12,884 nucleotides of DNA from assembly GCA_019686145.1 (NCBI GenBank), contig JADGHK010000029.1, positions 1 through 12,884 of the forward strand, read 5' to 3'. The notes beneath the pieces are model-generated. The model worked only from the letters and a program-made list of their open reading frames with translations. It was not told the origin of the DNA and did no database searches. Both the position numbers and the translations under genes were made by a program. Each line of letters begins with the position of its first letter. Position 1 is the first letter of the stretch. This document shows positions 6,958-12,784 of the stretch, in pieces. The DNA comes from Bryobacteraceae bacterium. GTDB lineage: Bacteria; Acidobacteriota; Terriglobia; Bryobacterales; Bryobacteraceae.

Positions 6958-7863
6958 TCAAAGAACAGGAGAGATCGGATCCTGGATCGCCGTGCGCTTG
7001 TGCCCGAAGATTTCGCGCTTCAGACTGGGCGCCGGCAGGGGCGTCCAGCCCTCGACAGGAACGGTGAACAGAGGGCAGGCCAGGCGCCGGACCAAATGCC
7101 CAAGGCCCACGTCGCCGATCGCTGGCGAAGCTCCGCTCCCTCGTGAGCTCATTACCAGATCGACAGAATACTCCCGCGCGGTCTGCGCAAGGCATCTGCT
7201 CCAGCTACCGACCCGAACCAGCGGCGTCGCTGGCACGCACAGCGCCGCCGCCAGATGACGAAGCCCGTCGTCGGCGCGCTCCCGCGAGAGCGGCCTCCTT
7301 CCGTGCTCCACCACGTAATGCAGTAACCCTTCATTGGGCTCGGGAACGACATGGAGCAGGATCAGTTCGGAGGCGGTTCTGAGGGCGACCTCCTGCGCTT
7401 TGTAAGCCAGAGCCGCGTCGTTGCCTTCCAGCTCCACGGCAACCAGGATGCGGCGGCTGCGCGGTTCGAAGGCCGCTCCGGGCTTGATTGCAGGTGTAAT
7501 ACATACAGGCCGGCTGCTCAGGCGCAACACCGCTTCCGTGACCGAGCGCCTCCAGAACCGATTCCACCTTCCGTACAACCGCGCGACCATCAGCACCAGG
7601 TCAGCATCGATGGCTTCCGCATGGTCTGCAATGGTTGCCGCGGTCTCTCCACGCAGCACCCGGCGACGTATCTCGAATGGCTCGTGCAGGCCGGCCCACG
7701 CATTCGAGGGCCAATTGCAGCTTTGTGCGCTCTCAGAGCGAATCACGTGCAACAGATTGAGATCCGCAGTCAAAGACCTGGCGACACCGATTGCGTATTG
7801 CACGGCCGCCTCTGACTGACAGGAAAGGTCGATGGGGGCCAGGATACTCCATCTTGAGGCCAT
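6958..7863 (-). CDS. Universal stress protein with two UspA domains
   Basis: A cytoplasmic stress protein of 301 residues from this start. Domain 1 covers about 1-130, beginning WSILAPIDLSCQSEAAVQYA; domain 2 covers about 135-272, beginning RRILVAVELEGNDAALAY. Each shows the UspA order of a beta-strand, LLHV and a late strand ending in a P-[VL] segment (SRPVCITP and ACPLFTVP). The ATP-binding loop G-x2-G-x9-G-[ST] is damaged in domain 1 (MVARLYGRWNRFWRRSV) and only partly kept in domain 2 (SSRGSGASPAIGDVGLG), so nucleotide binding may be weak. Start choice: an ATG three codons upstream, at 7870-7872, directly abuts AGGAG with no spacer, whereas ATG at 7861-7863 sits 9 nt after AGGAG, so the latter is preferred. 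It lies 235 bp downstream of the sigma-54 activator gene and has its own sigma-54 promoter, so it is probably a target of that activator. Confidence 0.92.
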   Translation of the reverse strand: MASRWSILAPIDLSCQSEAAVQYAIGVARSLTADLNLLHVIRSESAQSCNWPSNAWAGLHEPFEIRRRVLRGETAATIADHAEAIDADLVLMVARLYGRWNRFWRRSVTEAVLRLSSRPVCITPAIKPGAAFEPRSRRILVAVELEGNDAALAYKAQEVALRTASELILLHVVPEPNEGLLHYVVEHGRRPLSRERADDGLRHLAAALCVPATPLVRVGSWSRCLAQTAREYSVDLVMSSRGSGASPAIGDVGLGHLVRRLACPLFTVPVEGWTPLPAPSLKREIFGHKRTAIQDPISPVL

Positions 7864-7966
7864 ACGAGACATCTCCTGAAACGCTGGCGCGTCGACACGG
7901 TTGCCTCTCAGCTCGCGAGACGCCGCTTGCCTCTTCGTTGTCGGTGCTCAGCTAGCCGTTTCGAGA

Positions 7967-7982
7967 TGCACGCCCGGTGCCA
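7967..7982 (-). promoter_or_regulatory. Sigma-54 promoter upstream of the universal stress protein gene
   Basis: The minus strand reads TGGCACCGGGCGTGCA. The -24 GG and -12 GC have the required 10-nt separation, and TGGCAC is the full -24 consensus; the -12 box is GTGC instead of TTGC. It points at the universal stress gene, with an expected start about 94 nt before its ATG. It shares TGGCACCGG and TGCA with the promoters at 11144-11159 and, apart from CGG, at 11283-11298, arguing that it is not a chance match. Confidence 0.72.
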
Positions 7983-8020
7983 TAGAGATGGCCCTGAATT
8001 CGGAGGGGATTAAGGCGTGT

Positions 8021-8038
8021 CAGGCGCTGTAGTGCCTG
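8021..8038. repeat. Short inverted repeat between the activator and universal stress genes
   Basis: CAGGC (8021-8025) and GCCTG (8034-8038) face each other across 8 nt. It sits about 40-55 bp upstream of the sigma-54 promoter of the universal stress gene. It could be an enhancer-type binding site or part of the end structure of the activator mRNA. Only five base pairs match, so this is weak. The rest of the gap (7864-8098) holds the promoter and no gene that I can see. Confidence 0.3.
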
Positions 8039-8081
8039 TTTTCGGACGCTGGTGGCCGGATAGGGACAGCACGTTCGATCG

Positions 8082-8094
8082 GGGCGGGACGCCC
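8082..8094 (-). terminator. Small GC hairpin just after the sigma-54 activator gene
   Basis: GGGCG and CGCCC form a 5-bp stem with a 3-nt loop, 4 nt past the activator stop codon. No T-run follows, so this is at best a weak or factor-assisted terminator. Its position right after the stop is the only support. Confidence 0.25.
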
Positions 8095-8098
8095 GGCT

Positions 8099-9514
8099 TC
8101 ACTCGCTCCCGCCGGGATCCGCGCCGTCGTCTTCTTCGGGCGGGGTCTCCGGAGGCCGCTTGATGCCGTGCTTTTCCATCCGGTAGATCAGCGCCTTGCG
8201 GCTGATGTCCAGGTATCTGGCCGCGTGGGTCTGGTTCCACTTGAACTTGTGAAGCGCGCGGAGCAGCAGTTCCTTCTCGATGGCTTCGAGGCTGATTCCT
8301 TGCGGCGGCAGCTCCAGGTTCAACATGTCTACCGGGACGTGTTCCCTGCGGAGGAAGTCCGGTAGATCCTGGAGCGTGATCTCGGGACCGGAAGAAAGGA
8401 CCACAATCCGCTCGATGACATTCTCGAGCTCCCGGACGTTGCCAGGCCATCGGTAGTTTTGAAAGTACTTGATGAGGTGCTGCGGAAGGACGAGGTCAGG
8501 CCGGCCTACCTTCTGTTTGGTGCGAACGAAGAAGTGCTGAACCAGTTCGGGGATATCCTCGGCGCGCTCCCGGAGCGGGGGAAGCTCCAGCGGGATCACT
8601 GCCAGCCTGTAATATAAGTCTTCTCGAAAGGTCTCGTCTTCGACCATCGCCTTCAAGTTGCGGTGCGTGGCGGCGATGATGCGGACGTCGACCTTGCTCG
8701 GTTCTGCCGCGCCCACCTTCTCAATTTCGCCATGCTGGATCAGGCGCAGCATTTTGACCTGCAGCTCGAGCGGCATTTCGCCGATCTCATCCAGAAACAG
8801 CGTGCCGCCGTCGGCAAGTTCGACCCGCCCGCGCTTGTGGGTTACGGCTCCGGTGAAGGATCCTTTCACGTAGCCGAATAATTCGGATTCCAGCAGATCC
8901 TTGGGTATGGCCCCGCAGTTGATTGTGATGAAGGGCTTGTTGTTCCGAAGGCTGTTGAAGTGAATGGCGCGGGCGAGCAGCTCCTTCCCCGTGCCGGTCT
9001 CTGCCCGGATCAGAATCGTCGAATGCGTTCTGGCCGCTCGCGCCGCCATTTCGAGAACGGAAAGGAGTGCGTCGGAATGACCGATGATGTTCTCAAAGCC
9101 GTACTTACGGTCCAGGCTCCGGCGAAGGTTCGCAACCTCGTCCACCAGCTTCTGGCGCTCGAGCGCGCGGCTTACCACCAGCAGCAGCTCTTCGGAGTCA
9201 ATCGGTTTGGTCAGGTAGTCGTACGCGCCCGCTTTGACTGCCTGCACGGCGCTCTGAATGGTTCCATAAGCCGTCATCAAAACCACGGGCAGTTCGGGCT
9301 CCTGCGCGCGGATTCGCTCCAGCAGTTCAATTCCCGAAATTCCGGGCATTCTTAGATCCGTCAGCACTAATGAGGGCCGTTCCTTCTCGAGCACCGCCAG
9401 CGCCGCCTCGCCGCTCGGGACTTCGGTCACCCGGTACCCGGCGTCCTCAAGCTGAGTCTGGGTCACCCAGCGGACGTTCTCGTCGTCGTCAACGACCAGA
9501 ATCGAATCAGTCAT
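8099..9514 (-). CDS. NtrC-family response regulator, sigma-54 activator
   Basis: A cytoplasmic transcription activator that remodels sigma-54 RNA polymerase using ATP after phosphorylation. The 471 residues show a receiver domain (1-120; Asp9-Asp11 acid pocket, phospho-acceptor Asp53 in LTDLRMPG, Thr81, Lys103), an AAA+ domain (about 143-375) and a C-terminal Fis-type helix-turn-helix (about 408-452, QTHAARYLDISRKALIYRM). AAA+ motifs: Walker A is AETGTGKE (171-178), where the usual first Gly is Ala171; the sigma-54 contact loop is GSFTGA (218-223) rather than GAFTGA; Walker B is GGTLFLDEIGEM with Asp242-Glu243; FREDLYYRL carries the arginine fingers. An acidic, proline-rich tail follows residue 453. 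The ATG overlaps the kinase stop by 4 bp (ATGA), so the two are translationally coupled. Three sigma-54 promoters lie in neighbouring gaps, the likely targets. Ala171 may lower ATP affinity but the rest is intact. Confidence 0.98.
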   Translation of the reverse strand: MTDSILVVDDDENVRWVTQTQLEDAGYRVTEVPSGEAALAVLEKERPSLVLTDLRMPGISGIELLERIRAQEPELPVVLMTAYGTIQSAVQAVKAGAYDYLTKPIDSEELLLVVSRALERQKLVDEVANLRRSLDRKYGFENIIGHSDALLSVLEMAARAARTHSTILIRAETGTGKELLARAIHFNSLRNNKPFITINCGAIPKDLLESELFGYVKGSFTGAVTHKRGRVELADGGTLFLDEIGEMPLELQVKMLRLIQHGEIEKVGAAEPSKVDVRIIAATHRNLKAMVEDETFREDLYYRLAVIPLELPPLRERAEDIPELVQHFFVRTKQKVGRPDLVLPQHLIKYFQNYRWPGNVRELENVIERIVVLSSGPEITLQDLPDFLRREHVPVDMLNLELPPQGISLEAIEKELLLRALHKFKWNQTHAARYLDISRKALIYRMEKHGIKRPPETPPEEDDGADPGGSE

Positions 9515-10611
9515 GCTTCCTTACGCGCTTCCTTCATCGGGAATTCAATCATGAACGTCATCCCGCCCGAGGGATTTCTGTGTGCTGTCAGCAAACCGCC
9601 CATCTGGCCGACGATCTGATGAGCGACAGGGAGGCCGAGTCCGGTTCCGGTCTCTTTAGTCGTGAAGAACGGGTTGAAAAGCTTATCGATGTCCTCCGGA
9701 GCCACGCCGGATCCCTGATCGATAACCCGAATTTGCGTCGTCCCACCCGTTTGATCGACCGCAACCGTCACCACGGACCCCGGTTCACTTGCCTCCGTCG
9801 CATTGATTACCAGATTCAGGAGGACTTGCGTCATTTGCTCGGGATCGCATTCGATGGCAGCCACGCCGGGCGCAACTTCACGGCGAAACTCGATGCTCTT
9901 GCTCCCGATTGCGTGCTGCGCGAGTTCGATAACCGTTTCCAGAATCGAGTCAATCGATACAGATTGCAGTTTGGGCGGACGCGGCCGTGCGAAGTTGAGA
10001 AAGGTCGTCAGCAGTCCATTGAGCCGTTTACATTCGCTTTCGATAATCTCCAGACACTTCGCAGCTTTCGCATCGAAGGTCTGGCCTCTCCGCAAAATCG
10101 ATGCGGCCCCGGCAATGCTCGCTAGCGGATTCCGAATCTCATGAGCAAGACCTGCCGAGAGCTGGCCGATCGCTGACAGCCTCTCTGCGCGCTTCATCCC
10201 TTCAAAGTTGGTCTGCAGCTTTTCGTAAACGCTCGATAGCTGTTCGGCAAGCTCCTGGTATTTCCGCTTCTGCCTTCGCTCCCGGTCCGTGTAGAGGCCG
10301 ATGATCGTCCCAAACAGCCAGTACAGGATGAGAGTCGCCATGTGGTCCGTGGGAGCGACGGCCTTGGTTGGACCGGCTGCGACAAGGGCTGCGGTTGAGA
10401 GCAGTGCGATCAGCAGGCCCCCGCGCCATCCGTCGTAAAGCGCCGCGATGACGATTGGGATGAAGTAGAGCGAAGGGAACACAGTTTGCCACGGGCCGAC
10501 GCCGGGCGTCAGATGCTGGCACAGAGCAATGAGCGCGGCGCCGGCGGCCAGGACGGCTCTCCGCGTCCAGTCGCCGTGAAGCCTCCGGGCAATTCTTCGA
10601 TGAAAATGCAT
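9511..10611 (-). CDS. Membrane sensor histidine kinase (NtrB-like core)
   Basis: Autophosphorylates on histidine and passes the phosphate to the NtrC-type regulator encoded right after it. The 366-residue protein begins with four probable membrane segments (about 17-34, 43-60, 63-80 and 91-107) joined by short loops, with no sizeable periplasmic sensor domain and no PAS domain. A coiled-coil-like linker (110-145) leads to the HisKA domain with His157 in LAHEIRNPLASI, then the HATPase_c domain: N-box LLNLVINATEA (Asn270), G1 DQGSG (Asp298), F-box LFNPFFTTK and G2 GTGLGL. All catalytic residues are present. ATG at 10609-10611; upstream purines GGAAACAGCGG give only a weak ribosome binding site. 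It follows the DUF302 gene by 53 bp, so the three are probably one sigma-54-driven operon. With this architecture the signal is probably sensed in or at the membrane; the ligand is unknown. Confidence 0.97.
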   Translation of the reverse strand: MHFHRRIARRLHGDWTRRAVLAAGAALIALCQHLTPGVGPWQTVFPSLYFIPIVIAALYDGWRGGLLIALLSTAALVAAGPTKAVAPTDHMATLILYWLFGTIIGLYTDRERRQKRKYQELAEQLSSVYEKLQTNFEGMKRAERLSAIGQLSAGLAHEIRNPLASIAGAASILRRGQTFDAKAAKCLEIIESECKRLNGLLTTFLNFARPRPPKLQSVSIDSILETVIELAQHAIGSKSIEFRREVAPGVAAIECDPEQMTQVLLNLVINATEASEPGSVVTVAVDQTGGTTQIRVIDQGSGVAPEDIDKLFNPFFTTKETGTGLGLPVAHQIVGQMGGLLTAHRNPSGGMTFMIEFPMKEARKEA

Positions 10612-10664
10612 CCGCTGTTTCCGGTACTACTACAAGCGTAGCGTAAGTGGTGCATCCGGGCAGC

Positions 10665-11111
10665 TCATGCGGAAAGAGAGTGGCTATCCTCAGCGAGCTG
10701 AAAAACGGATTCCGGGTGGCCGACCTTTTGAATGGCTCTTAGGATCCGCTCGTGCAGCGTCAGGATCGCGTCCCGAACGCTGAAAGGCAGCCTCTGATCG
10801 AGGATCGGCTTGATGGAGCGGACGACGGCGGTGGAGTGCTTGCCGGAACTGGAAATCGCCACAGGTTCCGGAACGTAGAGACAGCCCGCCGGCGTCAGCA
10901 AGGCTGCTTCGAGCAGCAGGATCGGAGTGTCGACGTACAGGATGGCGCTCTCTTTCACACCGACACCCAGCTCCGCGCGCAGCCGTTCGGAGGTGTTCAC
11001 TTCGCTTGGGATGCTCAATCCTTCGCGGGTGAGCGCCCCCCGCAGCGTATGAAGCGCTTCGGGGAACGGCTTGTCGATGATGAACGAGACCACGCGAGGC
11101 TCATGTGTCAT
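10665..11111 (-). CDS. DUF302-like protein, first gene of the kinase operon
   Basis: A 148-residue soluble protein with no signal peptide. The middle part follows the DUF302 pattern: a helix LRGALTREGLSIPSEVN, a strand region LRAELGV ... ESAILYVDTPILLLEAALL (about 44-72), then TPAGCLYVPEPVAIS (about 73-87), where a proline-rich strand normally closes the fold. The family is found in stress-related clusters in many bacteria but its biochemistry is not settled. The frame stays open upstream to 11480, but ATG at 11109-11111 is chosen because AAGGA lies 6 nt before it and the perfect sigma-54 promoter at 11144-11159 would start transcripts near 11133. A longer form would begin inside the rnk-like gene on the other strand. 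DUF302 assignment is by pattern and moderately sure; being the first gene behind the promoter is well supported. Confidence 0.82.
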   Translation of the reverse strand: MTHEPRVVSFIIDKPFPEALHTLRGALTREGLSIPSEVNTSERLRAELGVGVKESAILYVDTPILLLEAALLTPAGCLYVPEPVAISSSGKHSTAVVRSIKPILDQRLPFSVRDAILTLHERILRAIQKVGHPESVFQLAEDSHSLSA

Positions 11112-11143
11112 GGCGTTCCTTGTGCGACTTACAAAGGCATTGG

Positions 11144-11159
11144 TGCAATTCCGGTGCCA
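11144..11159 (-). promoter_or_regulatory. Sigma-54 promoter of the DUF302-kinase-activator operon (perfect consensus)
   Basis: The minus strand reads TGGCACCGGAATTGCA, a full match to TGGCAC-N5-TTGCA with GG and GC 10 nt apart. Transcription should begin near 11133, giving a leader of about 22 nt that includes the AAGGA ribosome binding site of the DUF302 gene. Because the activator gene lies in this operon, autoregulation is expected. Confidence 0.88.
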
Positions 11160-11214
11160 CGCGTTTGGATCCCCTGGACTGTCCGAACCTGCGGCAGTGA
11201 CCGGACCATTAGGG

Positions 11215-11239
11215 ACATCAGATGTGCCCTTTCGGGCAC
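11215..11239. promoter_or_regulatory. Overlapping dyads between the two sigma-54 promoters, candidate activator site
   Basis: GTGCCC (11224-11229) and GGGCAC (11234-11239) form a perfect 6+6 dyad with a 4-nt centre. It overlaps a second dyad, ACATC-A-GATGT (11215-11225), flanked by GGG and CCC. The centre of the first lies about 76 bp upstream of the expected rnk start and about 99 bp upstream of the expected DUF302 start, the normal distance for an NtrC-type enhancer site. Binding is inferred, not shown; a small transcript hairpin is the alternative. Confidence 0.55.
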
Positions 11240-11282
11240 CGGAGGCTCCTCCAAGCCCGTGTTTCGCGGCGCGTCCGGTGAG

Positions 11283-11298
11283 TGGCACTGGACATGCA
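11283..11298 (+). promoter_or_regulatory. Sigma-54 promoter of the rnk-mreB-like pair
   Basis: TGGCACTGGACATGCA has the full -24 box TGGCAC and the -12 box ATGCA (consensus TTGCA), with GG and GC exactly 10 nt apart. The expected start is near 11308, about 46 nt before the rnk ATG. It is divergent to the perfect sigma-54 promoter at 11144-11159, with the dyad at 11215-11239 between them. Confidence 0.78.
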
Positions 11299-11354
11299 CT
11301 ACAGCTCCGTTCACGGTCATCTGGCCGCATCGCCCGGAAAGGAGATCTGTACTG

Positions 11355-11765
11355 ATGGGAAACAACATCTACATCACACAGGAAGACATGCAGCGGCTCC
11401 GCAGCCTCGTGAACGCTCTGCAATCGACGCCGAAAGCGGAGCTGGTTGCCGTTCTGGAAGAGGAGCTGGACCGCGCGCATGTCGTCGAGTCGAAGGACCT
11501 CCCGCCGGACGTAGTGAGCCTCAACTCGCAGGTGCGTGTTTTGGATCTGGATAGCGGCAAGACCATGGAGTATGAGCTCATCTATCCCAATTCGAAGCCG
11601 AGCTCAGACGCGCATGCTCTTTCCGTGCTCGCGCCCCTGGGGATGGCGCTGCTGGGCTGCCGCGCCGGAGACGTTATTGAATGGGAGGTTCCCAAGGGAA
11701 AGCGGCGGCTTAAAGTGGTCGAAGTTCTCTACCAGCCCGAGGCAGCGAATCAGTCCGCTGCATGA
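11355..11765 (+). CDS. rnk: Rnk-like RNA polymerase-binding protein (regulator of nucleoside diphosphate kinase)
   Basis: Rnk is a GreA/GreB relative that binds RNA polymerase near the secondary channel; in Escherichia coli it also affects nucleoside diphosphate kinase levels. This protein has 136 residues, the same length as the E. coli one. Residues 1-46 form the short N-terminal helical part (ITQEDMQRLRSLVN ... LEEELDRAHVV). Residues about 50-130 form the Gre-type FKBP-like domain: LPPDVVSLNSQVRV, then YELIYP, LSVLAPLGMALLG, RAGDVIEWEVP and VLYQPEAA, all matching the Rnk pattern. The short N-terminal arm lacks the long coiled coil and acidic tip of GreA, so transcript cleavage is not expected. 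ATG at 11355 follows AGGAG by about 9 nt. The stop overlaps the next ATG (ATGA at 11762-11765), coupling it to the MreB-like gene. A sigma-54 promoter lies about 57-72 bp upstream. Confidence 0.93.
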   Translation: MGNNIYITQEDMQRLRSLVNALQSTPKAELVAVLEEELDRAHVVESKDLPPDVVSLNSQVRVLDLDSGKTMEYELIYPNSKPSSDAHALSVLAPLGMALLGCRAGDVIEWEVPKGKRRLKVVEVLYQPEAANQSAA

Positions 11766-12784
11766 CGAGCCGGTTTCCCTGGACCTCCGAATGGGGCATC
11801 GATCTCGGCAGTGCGAATACCGTGATCTGCTCCGCTGCGGGGGAAATTCTGGTCAACGAGCCGTCGGTCGTCGCCATCAACCGGCGCTGGGGAACCGTGG
11901 AGTCCGTCGGGGTGGAAGCCCACCGCGCCGTTGAGCGAAACCCTGCGGCGATTGAGACGACCTACCCGGTCCGGAAAGGGGTCGTTACGGATCCGGCGCT
12001 TGCGGAGCAGTTGCTGCGCTCCTTCCTCAAGCGGATCAACCGAACTGTGCTTCCCGCCGGCTTGAATGTGGCTCTGGCGATACCAGGCGGCATCACGGAT
12101 GTGGAGCGTTTCGCCGCCGTCGAATGCGTTCGCCGCGCGGGAGCATCCCGAGTCGCGCTCGTCGACCAGATTCTGGCGGCTGCGCATGGCGCGGGCATTC
12201 CTCTCGGCGAGCCTCGCGGAGCCATGGTCATCGACGTTGGAGCGGACCTGGTTGAAGCAGGCGTATTCTCGCTGGGGGAGATTGTCGTCTCCAGGGCGGA
12301 ACCAGTGGCCGGCAATGCGATGGATCACGCAATCAGGGAGCACGTGCGGAAGAACCACAGGCTCCTGATTGGACTGAAAACGGCCGAGGAAGTGAAGCGG
12401 GTCATTGGCTCGGCGACCGGCAACGGGCACTCTGCTGCGTCGTTGAAGGTTACGGGGCGTTGTCTTCTTCGCGGCCTGCCACGGTCTGTATGGCTATGCG
12501 CGGGAGAAGTCCGGGAGGCCATTGCGCCCGTCATCGCCGCAATCATCGGAGTGGTGAGAAGCACGCTCGAGGCCGTTCCGGCAGAGCTAAGCGGCGACCT
12601 CATTGAAACGGGGGCGGTCCTCACGGGCGGGATGGCGTTTCTCCCCGGCCTCGCCGATTGTCTTTCCCTTGAAATGCAGATTCCAGTGTCCGTTTGTGCC
12701 TCGCCCACGACGTCTGTCGCTGCTGGCCTGAGCAAGCTGATTCGCGATGAGCGAGTATGGCAGGCTGCTCGAAACCTGGCGTGA
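11762..12784 (+). CDS. Divergent MreB-like actin-family protein
   Basis: A 340-residue member of the MreB branch of the actin/Hsp70 fold. Canonical MreB forms membrane-attached filaments that guide cell-wall synthesis. Landmarks in order: phosphate-1 loop GIDLGSANT (Asp14-Thr20), NEPSVVAIN (32-40), VALAIPGGITDVER (103-116), the connect-1 segment VALVDQILAAAHGAG (131-145), MVIDVGADLVEAG (155-167), LGEIVVSRAEPVAGNAMDHA (171-190), LLIGLKTAEEVK (201-212), and the adenosine loop VLTGGMAFLPGL (286-297). Two key places differ from ordinary MreB: the phosphate-2 loop D-I-G-G-G-T-T-E reads D-V-G-A-D-L-V-E (158-165), and the E-E-P that holds the catalytic Glu reads D-Q-I (135-137). ATP hydrolysis is therefore probably impaired. 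The ATG overlaps the rnk stop by 4 bp, and both follow a sigma-54 promoter. It is unlikely to be the housekeeping MreB, as no mreC, mreD or pbp2 gene follows in the window. Confidence 0.93.
   Translation: MTSRFPWTSEWGIDLGSANTVICSAAGEILVNEPSVVAINRRWGTVESVGVEAHRAVERNPAAIETTYPVRKGVVTDPALAEQLLRSFLKRINRTVLPAGLNVALAIPGGITDVERFAAVECVRRAGASRVALVDQILAAAHGAGIPLGEPRGAMVIDVGADLVEAGVFSLGEIVVSRAEPVAGNAMDHAIREHVRKNHRLLIGLKTAEEVKRVIGSATGNGHSAASLKVTGRCLLRGLPRSVWLCAGEVREAIAPVIAAIIGVVRSTLEAVPAELSGDLIETGAVLTGGMAFLPGLADCLSLEMQIPVSVCASPTTSVAAGLSKLIRDERVWQAARNLA

Noticed and set aside
7231..7245. TGGCACGCACAGCGC, plus strand, sigma-54-like
   Set aside because: Has TGGCAC and GG-N10-GC spacing but lies inside the universal stress coding region, antisense, with no gene downstream and a poor -12 box.
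9370..10125. Plus-strand frame of 251 codons
   Set aside because: Antisense to the kinase and activator genes, which carry complete catalytic motifs; no ribosome binding site or recognisable domain.
11111..11125. Plus-strand TGGCGTTCCTTGTGC with GG-N10-GC spacing
   Set aside because: Matches the sigma-54 pattern poorly outside GG and GC (TGGCGT, GTGC), begins on the DUF302 start codon, and a better plus-strand site exists at 11283-11298.
10752..11354. Upstream extension of the rnk-like frame to 10752
   Set aside because: The extra 201 codons run antisense to the DUF302 gene and across the divergent promoters; the ATG at 11355 has a ribosome binding site and gives exactly the Rnk length.
11112..11480. 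Upstream extension of the DUF302 frame to 11480
   Set aside because: It would start inside the rnk-like gene and upstream of the perfect sigma-54 promoter; AAGGA supports the ATG at 11111.
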